Below are positions 18,783 through 26,485 of a stretch of DNA of 64,000 nt, piece after piece. The stretch's first letter is position 1, and each line of letters begins with the position of its first letter. Made by a program: the position numbers and the translations under genes. This DNA is from Denitrificimonas halotolerans (lineage in GTDB: Bacteria > Pseudomonadota > Gammaproteobacteria > Pseudomonadales > Pseudomonadaceae): contig NZ_JAXIVU010000006.1 in the NCBI RefSeq assembly GCF_034259425.1, positions 74,871-138,870 of the forward strand, in the 5' to 3' direction. The notes below the pieces were generated by a model. It saw nothing but the letters and a program-made list of their open reading frames with translations, was not told the DNA's origin and did not search any database.

Positions 18783-19427
18783 ATGAAAAAAATTCATCGT
18801 ATGGCTCTAACCGCCGCATCGTTATTTTTTGCAATAACATCGGCTCACGCGTTAGAAGGGGATGCCAAAGCAGGTGAACAAGCTGCGGCAGTATGTGTGG
18901 CCTGTCACCAACCTGATGGCTCTGGTATGAACGTGCCCGGTGGTGAGTCGTGGCCTGCTTTAGCTGGCTTGGATGCCGATTATTTATACAAACAATTACA
19001 AGATATGAAAGCTGGGGGGAAGCGCCAAAGTCCATCCATGATGCCATTTGCTAGCATGCTCAATGAGCAGCAAGCTAAAGATGTTGCAGTTTACTATAGT
19101 GAACTTCCAGCTCAGGGAGGGAAGTTCGATGAGGGAGCTACTGAAGAAGAGCTGGCGCACGGTGAGAAGCTTGCAACTTTAGGTGATTGGGATCGCTACA
19201 TTGTACCTTGTAAAACTTGTCACGGCCCTGATAACTTGGGCGTGGGTGAGTCCTTCCCGCGATTGGCTGGTCAACATGCAGGCTATATTGCCGACCAATT
19301 GAAAGCTTGGCAGTCAGGCAAGCGTGATAATGATCCACAACATTTAATGCTTGCCATTGCTGAGCGTTTAAATGATGAGGATATTCGTGCAGTTTCGCAG
19401 TGGCTTGCACGTCAGCCGGCACAGTGA
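18783..19427 (+). CDS. tsdB: Diheme cytochrome c4-type protein, probable TsdB
   Basis: Exported c4-like cytochrome of about 214 residues, with a signal peptide ending near HALEG and two heme sites: CVACH at 38-42 and CKTCH at 143-147. Methionines in SMMPFA and HLMLAIAERL could be the distal ligands. Lying 14 bases before a TsdA-like gene, it fits TsdB, the electron acceptor of thiosulfate dehydrogenase in several pseudomonads. An ATG at 18777 is also in frame, but AGGG is well spaced only for 18783. On its own it could equally be the general cytochrome c4 that feeds terminal oxidases. Confidence 0.8.
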   Translation: MKKIHRMALTAASLFFAITSAHALEGDAKAGEQAAAVCVACHQPDGSGMNVPGGESWPALAGLDADYLYKQLQDMKAGGKRQSPSMMPFASMLNEQQAKDVAVYYSELPAQGGKFDEGATEEELAHGEKLATLGDWDRYIVPCKTCHGPDNLGVGESFPRLAGQHAGYIADQLKAWQSGKRDNDPQHLMLAIAERLNDEDIRAVSQWLARQPAQ

Positions 19428-19441
19428 TTGGGGGAAATACA

Positions 19442-20452
19442 ATGAAAGATTCAACTAAATTCATCTTCCGTGGCTTGGTAGTTGCTGTAGCGGCAAGTGT
19501 GCTGAGCTTCACTGCTCAAGCAGAAGAATCGCGTTTTTCAGTGAACAACCCAGAGCCAAAAGAAGGCCAGCTGATTCATGTTCCACCAACCATGGACGAT
19601 TTAGATAAGTCTAACATGCATCCAGAGCTCAAGCGTGTTATTCGCCGGGGTTATGATTTGTTCATGAATACGCAGCAATTGCGTGGAAAGAATGTCTTTA
19701 ACAATATGAACTGTAGCAGCTGTCATATGGGGGAAGGACGTTTACCTTTTGCTGGGCCGGTTTGGCCTGCAGTTGTTACTCTGCCTGATTATCGTGGTAA
19801 AAATAACCATGTCAACAACTTAGAAGAGCGTATCGCTGGTTGCTTTAGTTTTTCTATGAATGGTACGCCACCCGAATATGGTAGTGATGATATGTTGGCT
19901 TTAACTGCATATCATCAGTGGTTGGCCAAAGGTGTGCCTATGTATGCAGATGGCAAAAATATGTACGGCCGTGGTTATCCGCGCTTACCTGAGCCAGAAA
20001 AAGAAATGGATTACAAGCGTGGTGAGCAGGTTTATAAAGAAAACTGTGTGATCTGTCATGCTGAGGATGGCGGTGGTTTAGTGCAAAATAATAAAGTTGT
20101 CTTCCCAGCAGTGTGGGGCGATAACTCTTATAACTGGGGGGCAGGTATTGTGCGTCACTACACGTTAGCATCATTTGTTAAGCACAATATGCCGTTGGGT
20201 CGTCCAAATAGTCTAACGGACCAGCAAGCTTGGGATGTTGCATACTACATTGATAGTCAAGAGCGTCCTCAAGAGCCGCGCTATACTGGTGATGTTAAAG
20301 AAACCCGTGAAAAATATTTGGATACATTCCATAAGCACACCAATTATGGCGTAGAAATTGAAGGCCGTTTATTGGGTGATCATGATAACGTTGGCTCTAA
20401 AGATTTTTTAAAGCCAGATGTTTTGCGTCCACGTACTTTTACAGCAGAATAA
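19442..20452 (+). CDS. tsdA: TsdA-like diheme thiosulfate dehydrogenase
   Basis: Periplasmic enzyme expected to oxidise two thiosulfates to tetrathionate, or the reverse. After a signal peptide (cleavage near AQAEE), heme sites are CSSCH at 91-95 and CVICH at 202-206. The stretch NNLEERIAGCFSFSMNG (about 126-141) matches the family region that supplies the unusual axial cysteine to heme 1, here Cys134. KHNMPLGRPNSLTDQQAWDVAYYI (about 248-271) holds Met250, a likely heme 2 ligand. The open frame extends upstream, but the ATG at 19442 follows GGGGGAAA and starts the signal peptide. A cytochrome-c oxidoreductase with another sulfur substrate is the main alternative. Confidence 0.8.
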   Translation: MKDSTKFIFRGLVVAVAASVLSFTAQAEESRFSVNNPEPKEGQLIHVPPTMDDLDKSNMHPELKRVIRRGYDLFMNTQQLRGKNVFNNMNCSSCHMGEGRLPFAGPVWPAVVTLPDYRGKNNHVNNLEERIAGCFSFSMNGTPPEYGSDDMLALTAYHQWLAKGVPMYADGKNMYGRGYPRLPEPEKEMDYKRGEQVYKENCVICHAEDGGGLVQNNKVVFPAVWGDNSYNWGAGIVRHYTLASFVKHNMPLGRPNSLTDQQAWDVAYYIDSQERPQEPRYTGDVKETREKYLDTFHKHTNYGVEIEGRLLGDHDNVGSKDFLKPDVLRPRTFTAE

Positions 20453-20468
20453 GTATTTTTGTTTAATG

Positions 20469-20497
20469 AATGGGGCTTCTAGTAAGCCCCATTTTTG
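20469..20497 (+). terminator. Intrinsic terminator after tsdA
   Basis: AATGGGGCTT at 20469-20478 pairs with AAGCCCCATT at 20484-20493 around CTAGT, followed by Ts. It separates tsdBA from the porin gene downstream. Confidence 0.85.
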
Positions 20498-20528
20498 TAT
20501 TTGTATTGTTCATTATAGGAGTGATTGA

Positions 20529-21788
20529 ATGATCTTCTCACCTTTGGCACGTGCTATTACTTTAGCAACGGCCAGTAGCATATTAGTGGCTGTGCCATCA
20601 ATAGCGAGTGCTGCATTTGTTGAAGACAGTACTGCAACTCTAGGCTTGCGGAATCTGTACATGAATCAAGATACTCGTAATCAAAATGATAAAACTAAGG
20701 AGGAGTGGTCACAAGCATTTATTTTAGACTATAAGTCTGGGTTTACTGAGGGCACTATTGGCATTGGTGTGGACTTATACGGTGCTGCAGCGATGAAGTT
20801 GGATTCAGGTCCGAACCGTACTCCAGACTCTTTCCCACAGCGTAGTAACGGTAAGTCAGTTGATGACTTCGGTAAGATTGGTGCAACTTTTAAAGCAAAG
20901 CTGTCAGAGACTGTTTTAGAATTGGGGACTTTAAAACCACGCTTACCTATGTTGCAGGCTAACTTGGAAGGTCGTATTCTGCCGCAGTTATTTACAGGTG
21001 GAATGCTCACATCGAATGAAATCAATGGCTTAACAGCGACTTTAGGTCATATTGACCGTGTTAATCAGCGCGCGTCTACTAACCGTGAACGCATGAGAAT
21101 GAACAGTTTAGGTAAAGGGCTAGACTTTAAAGAAGGTGCTGATAAAACCAGTAATTCTTTTGATTTGGCAAGTGTTAATTATAAGTGGAATGACTCTTTG
21201 GCTACGGGTTATAACTTTGGCCGCTTAGAAGATTTATATAAACAGCATATTGTTACTGCAGTACATACCTTGCCGCTAGGTGAGCAGCGTTCACTCAAAA
21301 CTGATTTGCGCATCTCTCGCTCAACTGATGATGGCAAGACAAACGTAGATAATAAAGCTTTCTCCGGTATGGTGACCTACAATTTCGGCTATAACAAGTT
21401 GGGTTTGGGCTATCAGAAAATGACCGGTGATACTGGTTATGCATATATTCAAGGTTCAGACCCGTTTTTAGTGAACTACGTTGCTAATCGTGAATTTGGA
21501 GCTAAAGATGAAAAGTCTTGGCAGATCCGTCATGACTACAACTTTGCTGGCTTAGGTATTCCGGGCTTAACTATGTTCAACCGCTATGTAAAAGGTACTG
21601 GTGCCGATATAGGTCAGGGGGTAGAAGGCCGCGAATGGGAGCGTGACTTCGATATTTCTTACGCATTTCAAACAGGTGCATTGAAGAATTTGCATGTACG
21701 TTGGAGAAACTCCACTGTACGCTCGAACATTAATAAAGACTTAGATGACAACCGTTTAATTATCGGTTACACCCTACCTTTGCTATAA
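20529..21788 (+). CDS. OprD-family outer-membrane porin (second copy)
   Basis: Paralogue of the porin at 7836-9122, sharing the segments AAFVEDSTATLGLRNLYMN, GYQKMTGDTGYAY, KSWQIRHDYNFAGLG and a C-terminal YTLPLL. A signal peptide ends at ASA-AF; 419 residues. A TATAGGAG ribosome-binding site precedes the ATG, and a terminator lies on each side, so it is probably its own transcription unit. Position next to tsdBA might suggest uptake of a sulfur compound, but the family mainly carries amino acids and carboxylates, so the substrate is unassigned. Confidence 0.92.
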   Translation: MIFSPLARAITLATASSILVAVPSIASAAFVEDSTATLGLRNLYMNQDTRNQNDKTKEEWSQAFILDYKSGFTEGTIGIGVDLYGAAAMKLDSGPNRTPDSFPQRSNGKSVDDFGKIGATFKAKLSETVLELGTLKPRLPMLQANLEGRILPQLFTGGMLTSNEINGLTATLGHIDRVNQRASTNRERMRMNSLGKGLDFKEGADKTSNSFDLASVNYKWNDSLATGYNFGRLEDLYKQHIVTAVHTLPLGEQRSLKTDLRISRSTDDGKTNVDNKAFSGMVTYNFGYNKLGLGYQKMTGDTGYAYIQGSDPFLVNYVANREFGAKDEKSWQIRHDYNFAGLGIPGLTMFNRYVKGTGADIGQGVEGREWERDFDISYAFQTGALKNLHVRWRNSTVRSNINKDLDDNRLIIGYTLPLL

Positions 21789-21823
21789 GTAAGGGGGAGA
21801 GTTTCGTTGATTAGCAGCCAATG

Positions 21824-21861
21824 ACTTTGTGGGGCGGATTGAGCCGGCCCGCAAAGTTTTT
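21824..21861 (+). terminator. Terminator after the second OprD gene
   Basis: ACTTTGTGGGGC and GGCCCGCAAAGT form a stem with a G-U pair and a mismatch, followed by TTTT at 21857-21860. It lies about 36 bases after the porin stop. Confidence 0.7.
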
Positions 21862-22060
21862 CGCTTGTATAAGCTGTTCTGGCATGATATTTGCTTTTGT
21901 TTTCTGAGTACTGTATATTTGTACTCCTATCCCGACTCAAACGATTATTTGAATGAGTGGCGTGGTACAGAGAAAGACATCACCGGTACGCCTCAGAGCA
22001 TAATCGCTCGCGCATAATCCAAAATGCTATATCAATTTTTCGTAAGAAAACTTGATTCAC

Positions 22061-22169
22061 TACTGAAATTCGTTTCAGTACTGCTTTATTTCTGCAAGCC
22101 ACCTGCTTTTATGATCAGCAATTATATTGCTATGTCTCGTTTTCGGGAGACTCTACAGCGCTCGCTGTA
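22061..22169 (+). promoter_or_regulatory. Three tandem hairpins upstream of a small gene
   Basis: Between the porin terminator and the small gene at 22198 lie three separate stem-loops. The first is a perfect TACTGAAA-TTCG-TTTCAGTA at 22061-22080. The second is GTCTC/GAGAC at 22134-22151. The third is a perfect TACAGC-GCTC-GCTGTA at 22154-22169. The last ends 28 bases before the start codon. The rest of the 409-base gap shows no convincing gene. The hairpins could be a structured leader, an operator, or part of a non-coding RNA. Confidence 0.5.
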
Positions 22170-22197
22170 TGGAAAATTATAAAAAAGGGGTAAAGAT

Positions 22198-22386
22198 ATG
22201 GATAATCTAAAAGTTTTTAAAAAAATGGGTCGTTTCGTTGCGGCACAAATCAATATGTTGAGTGAAAGTGCTCAAATAACGGATCAAACTACTGACTCAA
22301 TCATGGGCTTAGAAAACCAATTGATTGTTGATGCTTGGAATACTATTACTGATCGTGATGGTGTACGTACAGTTAGTAGTTGCTAA
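22198..22386 (+). CDS. Small orphan protein of 62 residues
   Basis: I do not recognise this product. The start MDNLKVFKKMGRFVAAQINML is a basic amphipathic helix; the rest is polar and acidic and ends in a serine-cysteine tail. Support for a real gene: a strong AAAGGGGTAAAG ribosome-binding sequence before the ATG, codon use like that of its neighbours, an elaborate hairpin leader and its own intrinsic terminator right after the stop. No membrane segment or metal motif is seen. It could be a small regulator, a toxin-like peptide or a stress protein. A dual-function RNA is also possible. Confidence 0.55.
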   Translation: MDNLKVFKKMGRFVAAQINMLSESAQITDQTTDSIMGLENQLIVDAWNTITDRDGVRTVSSC

Positions 22387-22393
22387 ATAAAGC

Positions 22394-22429
22394 GCTGCGT
22401 TGTCTATTATTGAGACAGCGCAGCCTTTA
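22394..22429 (+). terminator. Intrinsic terminator of the small orphan gene
   Basis: GCTGCGTTGTCT and AGACAGCGCAGC pair over 12 bp (one G-U) around TATTATTG, then CTTTAAT. It follows the stop by eight bases. Confidence 0.75.
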
Positions 22430-22577
22430 ATCTCTATGTCCGCCTAACACCTGCCAGCCTACGTTATTATTTCAGTTGTAAAGCATTTTGCTATAGTGAA
22501 ATTACTGTTATCCATTGCTTTTTGTGCGCTTTAGATTGCGTGCAAGCTTTGATCTAGGGTGTCTTTTAGGGTGGTAT

Positions 22578-23525
22578 ATGGCTTTCGATTTAACCCGTCG
22601 TCTGGTGGTAGGTTTAGCCTCTAGTGCTTTATTTGACTTGTCTGAATCGGATGCAGTCTTTCGAACTAAAGGTCAGAACATTTATCGTCAGTATCAGCGT
22701 GATCATCAAGATCAGCCACTTGAGCCAGGTGTGGCTTTCCCTTTTATTCGGCGTTTGCTTAGTTTAAATCAACTCAACCTAGAAGATCCGCCAGTTGAGG
22801 TGATTTTATTGTCACGTAATGATCCGGATACGGGTTTGAGAGTGATGAACTCAATTCAGCATCATAATTTACCTATTACTCGTGCTGTTTTTATGCAGGG
22901 ATGTTCACCGCATTCTTATATTCCAGCGTTTGATATTGAATTATTTTTATCTGCAAATACTCAAGATATAAAAAGTGCAGTTGCTGAAGGTTATCCCGCA
23001 GGTAAAATTTTAAAAGGTGAGGTGGCGGATGATAGGGAAGATACTCAGCTTAGAATTGCTTTTGATTTTGATGGGGTATTAGTTGATGATGAAGCTGAGA
23101 CTGTCTATAAACAACAGGATCTAGATAAATTTCATCAGCATGAAATTTTACACCAAAATATTCCACATAACCCTGGGCCACTGAAGCCTTTTTTAAAGCG
23201 TATAGCTGAAATTCAGCAGTTAGAGCAAGAAAAGTACCAAGAAGATCCTAGCTATGAACCGATTATACGTGTATCCATTGTCACAGCGCGTAATGCGCCT
23301 GCCCATAAGCGGGTGATCAACACGATGCGTGCTTGGGGGATTACCGTTAATGAAGCTTTTTTTATGGGTGGTGTAGAAAAAGCTAAAGTATTGGACATCA
23401 TGCGTCCACATATCTTTTTTGATGACCAAAAGCTTCATTTAGAGCAGGCAGCGTCAGGCTTGCCTTCTGTGCATATTCCCTTTGGTATAGCTAACATTGA
23501 TGGTGAGTTAGATGAGACTCTATAA
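22578..23525 (+). CDS. Cytosolic 5'-nucleotidase I-like protein
   Basis: Predicted HAD-type nucleotidase of the 5'-nucleotidase (NT5C1-like) family, removing phosphate from nucleoside monophosphates. The N-terminal part (AFDLTRRLVVGLASSALFDL) and VILLSRNDPDTGLRVMNSI are typical. The catalytic motif is FDFDGVLVDDEAE near residue 162, with IVTARNAPAHKRVI as motif II and HIFFDDQ as motif III. The frame is open to 22515, but the ATG at 22578 has AGGGTGG upstream and gives the family N-terminus (315 residues). It appears to be transcribed alone. Confidence 0.85.
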   Translation: MAFDLTRRLVVGLASSALFDLSESDAVFRTKGQNIYRQYQRDHQDQPLEPGVAFPFIRRLLSLNQLNLEDPPVEVILLSRNDPDTGLRVMNSIQHHNLPITRAVFMQGCSPHSYIPAFDIELFLSANTQDIKSAVAEGYPAGKILKGEVADDREDTQLRIAFDFDGVLVDDEAETVYKQQDLDKFHQHEILHQNIPHNPGPLKPFLKRIAEIQQLEQEKYQEDPSYEPIIRVSIVTARNAPAHKRVINTMRAWGITVNEAFFMGGVEKAKVLDIMRPHIFFDDQKLHLEQAASGLPSVHIPFGIANIDGELDETL

Positions 23526-23606
23526 GAGGAGGAGTGCTCATTAAAGGGGGGTGATCAGCTTGAAGCAGTCCGCTGGTAAGGCTGTTCTGATTGATTCGTA
23601 TACAGT

Positions 23607-24670
23607 ATGATAAAGCACACCAAAACATTAAAAGTTCGAGTACAAGATAGGCATGTGCTCTTGCTAAACCGCATGGCTCGCAGCGTCAATTTCGTCTGGA
23701 ACTTTGTCAATGAATTAAGTCAACGCTCGATTAAAGAGCGTGGTGTGTTTTTGTCTGCTTTTGATATGCATCCCTACACAAAGGGCGCAGATAAGGAGCT
23801 TGGGCTGCACAGTCAAACCTTACAGTGCATTGCAGGTGAGTATGTCACGCGCCGTAAGCAGTTTAAGAAGGTGCGGCTGAACTGGCGCAAATCAGGCGGT
23901 GTACGCCGCTCACTGGGCTGGATACCCGTCAATACCGGTGCAGCTCAATGGAAAAACGGGCAGGTCTACCACAACGGCCACTATTTTAAGGTCTGGGACA
24001 GCTACGGCTTGAACCAATACAAGTTTCGTTCGGCCAGTTTCAATGAAGATGCCCGTGGCCGCTGGTACTTCAATGTAGTGGTGGATGTGCAGGCTGAGAT
24101 ACCCACCGGCCAAGACCGCATCGGTATTGACCTTGGCTTAATTGATACAGCCACCTGCTTGGACGGCACCAAGCTGGAAGCGGGCCGCTTCTATCGTGGC
24201 CTTGAGGAAAAGTTGGCCATCGCTCAACGAGCCAGAAATAAAACCCAAGTCAAAACCCTTCATGCAAAATCGCTAACCGTAGAAAAGATGCCCTGCACAA
24301 GTTCAGCCGCACGCTGGTCAACCGCTGCGGTGAAATCTATGTGGACAATGTCAGTAGTTTAAAACTCGTTAAAACCATGATGGCCAAGTCAGTGTTAGAT
24401 GCTGGCTGGGGTCAATTAAAAACAATGCTGGACTATAAATGCGCTCACGCAGACATTGTTTTTAAGGAAGTGAACGAGGCATACACCACCCAAACCTGTT
24501 CGCATTGTGGTAGCTTGCCCGAATTGAGGCCGAAAGGTATCGCAGGACTTGGAATAAGAAAATGGACGTGCAGTGGGTGCGGTGTCGCCCACGACCGCGA
24601 TATCAACGCGGCACGTAACATTCTTGCGGCCGGACATGGCCGTCTAGCAGTAGGAATCTCTGTCCTTTAG
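23607..24670 (+). pseudogene. tnpB: TnpB (IS200/IS605 OrfB), frameshifted
   Basis: RNA-guided nuclease family ancestral to Cas12, carried by IS200/IS605-type elements. The first frame (23607-24362) has the N-terminal domain and RuvC-I GIDLGL (Asp175). The second (from about 24270 to 24670) has RuvC-II, the zinc ribbon CSHCG...CSGCG and RuvC-III HDRDINAARNIL. Adding one A to the AAAA run at 24266-24269 joins them through KIANRRKDALHKFSRTLVNRCG. No tnpA is present, so this is an IS1341-type element. At RuvC-II the usual Glu is replaced: the strand reads EIYVDNVSSLKL. Product as sequenced would be truncated, unless the run is a read error. Confidence 0.88.
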
Positions 24671-24687
24671 GTTGGGGAGGATGTCAA
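24540..24687 (+). ncRNA. Probable omega-RNA / right end of the tnpB element
   Basis: In this family the guide RNA scaffold overlaps the 3' end of tnpB and ends at the element's right border. Here the tail of the gene is followed by TTGGGGAGGATGTCAA (24672-24687), which resembles right ends I recall from such elements. The bases after 24687 would then act as guide. The scaffold's 5' limit is a guess. Confidence 0.35.
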
Positions 24688-24967
24688 AGTGAGTAAAAAG
24701 CAACTAAAGAAGAGTGTTTGGGATAAAAGCTGCATTGAACTAGTTTTGCTTAATCATAACAAGAATGCTGATTCTATAAGGGTCGTTAAAGAAAAACCAA
24801 TATGTTCAATGCGTGTAAAAACTACTTGAATATTGTAAAGAGGGAAGTGACTGCTATGAGTAGTTATTTAATATGTTTAGAAGTTCAGTGTGTATTGCGG
24901 AAGAGGGCTACGGTTAACATCTTTGGATAACTATTGCCCAGTGGTGTCTGCTGTATATTTCAGGCAT
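24688..24967. other. Gap between tnpB element and tRNA-Ser
   Basis: About 280 AT-rich bases with no convincing gene. A 46-codon frame from a GTG at 24689 exists, but its apparent ribosome-binding site is the conserved end of the tnpB element. A 25-codon frame near 24857 is also present. I call nothing here. Confidence 0.5.
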
Positions 24968-24993
24968 AAAAAACCCTTGAAAATCAAGGGTTT
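24968..24993 (-). terminator. Terminator of tRNA-Ser
   Basis: AAACCCTTGA at 24971-24980 and TCAAGGGTTT at 24984-24993 form a perfect 10-bp stem. On the minus strand it runs into six Ts, just past the tRNA 3' end. Confidence 0.9.
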
Positions 24994-25004
24994 AGTAAAT
25001 AATT

Positions 25005-25094
25005 TGGCGGTGAAGGAGAGATTCGAACTCTCGATACGATTTCTCGTATACACGCTTTCCAGGCGAGCTCCTTCAGCCACTCGGACACTTCACC
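25005..25094 (-). tRNA. tRNA-Ser(GGA)
   Basis: On the minus strand the acceptor GGTGAAG pairs with CTTCACC, followed by G and an encoded CCA. The anticodon loop CTGGAAA gives anticodon GGA, reading UCC/UCU. A long variable arm (TATACGAGAAATCGTAT) marks it as class II. The anticodon stem CTCGC/GCGTG has a U-U mismatch at its second pair, where I recall A-U in E. coli. Confidence 0.97.
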
Positions 25095-25344
25095 GCGACT
25101 TTGTATGAGGCTTCGCCTCATCAAGGTGCGCTAATATAACTGAGATACTTAAGGAAAGCAAATCTTGTTTTAATTTAAGAGCTTAGCTTCTTATGTGTTA
25201 CAGAGCGCTGATTAGAATTTTATTTCTAAAATTCGCTTGGGGCATACAGAAATTTGGATATTTTGCGCAGTCATCTTTTTAAGTCAAATTGATTACACTG
25301 TGTAAGTGTGTGGTGGCGAGATTGAAATTAGTATGGTTATGCTA
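25095..25344. other. Gap between tRNA-Ser and LOG gene
   Basis: No gene seen. A perfect small hairpin ATGAGGC-TTC-GCCTCAT at 25105-25121 lies in the leader of the tRNA transcript. The tRNA promoter should be in this stretch on the minus strand. Confidence 0.5.
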
Positions 25345-25382
25345 TGAACTGAGGCTCAGTGTAATGATTGAGCCTCAGTTCA
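25345..25382 (-). terminator. Perfect 14-bp hairpin after the LOG gene
   Basis: TGAACTGAGGCTCA at 25345-25358 is exactly complementary to TGAGCCTCAGTTCA at 25369-25382, loop of ten. It lies eight bases past the stop of the LOG gene. There is no T-run, so it may protect the mRNA end or act with Rho. Confidence 0.6.
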
Positions 25383-25389
25383 TCCCCAT

Positions 25390-26475
25390 TTAACCGTTGC
25401 TTTTCCAGTTTTGTGGAAGGTTAATAAAATCAACCATTTCACGTAAACGGCCGTGGTCACGGTCGTTAAAGTCAAATTCTAAGCGGAATTGGTTGCAGAA
25501 TTCAGGTTCATTATGCTTTTCAGGGCAGTATGCCACTTGTGTATAACCACCGGTGGCACAAAGGTCAGCAAACTCTTTATGCAGTGTGTCCATTGCTCCG
25601 TCATTGAGCGGGTGATTCATTCGTACAACAAAGGTATCGCGGAACCAGCGTGATGAGTGGAAGTTGCGATAAAAGCGGGCAATTTCTAGGCCTGCATCGC
25701 GTGGCGTGCGGACTTGACGCATTAAGCGTAGATCACTTGGTAGGATGTAGTTTTTATCAGCTAGTTCTTCACGCATGAACTCTAATGCTTTATCCCAGTA
25801 AGTGCCGCCTTCCACATCTAGCAGTACTACAGGTACTAATGGGCTTTTACCTGTTTGCATTAAGGTCAGCACTTCTAGGGCTTCATCTAAAGTACCAAAA
25901 CCACCTGGGCACAGTACTAAAGCATCGGCTTCTTTGACAAAGAACAATTTGCGTAAGAAGAAAAAATGGAACGACAAGAGGTTGGCACTGCCTTGTACTG
26001 TATCGTTGGCTCCTTGTTCAAATGGTAGTGCGATATTAAAACCAAGACTATTTTCTAAGCCTGCGCCTTCGTGAGCTGCAGCCATGATACCGCCGCCAGC
26101 GCCGGTAATGACCATCAGATTGTGGCGAGCTAGGATTTCACCAAGCTCCTTAGCTTGCAGGTAGAGTGGGTGGTCCGGCTCAGTACGAGCTGAACCAAAT
26201 ACTGTCACTTTACGGCGACGCTTAAACCGCTCCAATAAGCTAAAGGACGCCTCCATTTCGCGTAGGGTTTGCATCATGATTTTTGCATCCCAACGGTTAC
26301 GGTCAGCCTCTGCCATGCGCGCTACAGTTAGCATCATTTCACGATACAGTTCAATGTTGCGACTTTGTGGCGGTACAGCCATTGTGAGTAGCTCATCGAC
26401 CTTACTGTCTAAATCAATACTGCTGACGCCGTACTGACGAGCTAGATAATCACCATCATCATTGTTAAACGTCAT
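25390..26475 (-). CDS. LOG-family (lysine decarboxylase-like) nucleotide hydrolase
   Basis: Member of the Rossmann-fold LOG family, whose characterised members release the base from nucleoside 5'-monophosphates (cytokinin-activating or PpnN-like). The signature PGGFGTLDE is at 190-198 and GAGGGIMAAAHEGA at 125-138. The 361-residue protein is longer than plant-type LOGs, with about 85 extra N-terminal residues and a C-terminal extension, placing it in the long bacterial branch. It begins ten bases after the upstream hydrolase gene, so the two are probably co-transcribed. The real substrate is not evident. Confidence 0.85.
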   Translation of the reverse strand: MTFNNDDGDYLARQYGVSSIDLDSKVDELLTMAVPPQSRNIELYREMMLTVARMAEADRNRWDAKIMMQTLREMEASFSLLERFKRRRKVTVFGSARTEPDHPLYLQAKELGEILARHNLMVITGAGGGIMAAAHEGAGLENSLGFNIALPFEQGANDTVQGSANLLSFHFFFLRKLFFVKEADALVLCPGGFGTLDEALEVLTLMQTGKSPLVPVVLLDVEGGTYWDKALEFMREELADKNYILPSDLRLMRQVRTPRDAGLEIARFYRNFHSSRWFRDTFVVRMNHPLNDGAMDTLHKEFADLCATGGYTQVAYCPEKHNEPEFCNQFRLEFDFNDRDHGRLREMVDFINLPQNWKSNG

Positions 26476-26485
26476 GTGTAACTCC

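Noticed and set aside
21829..22017. A 62-codon plus-strand frame after the second porin
   Set aside because: It starts with GTG inside the intrinsic terminator stem and has no ribosome-binding site.
24689..24829. A 46-codon frame starting with GTG and an apparent GGGGAGG ribosome-binding site
   Set aside because: The ribosome-binding site is more likely the conserved right end of the tnpB element, and the peptide has no recognisable features.
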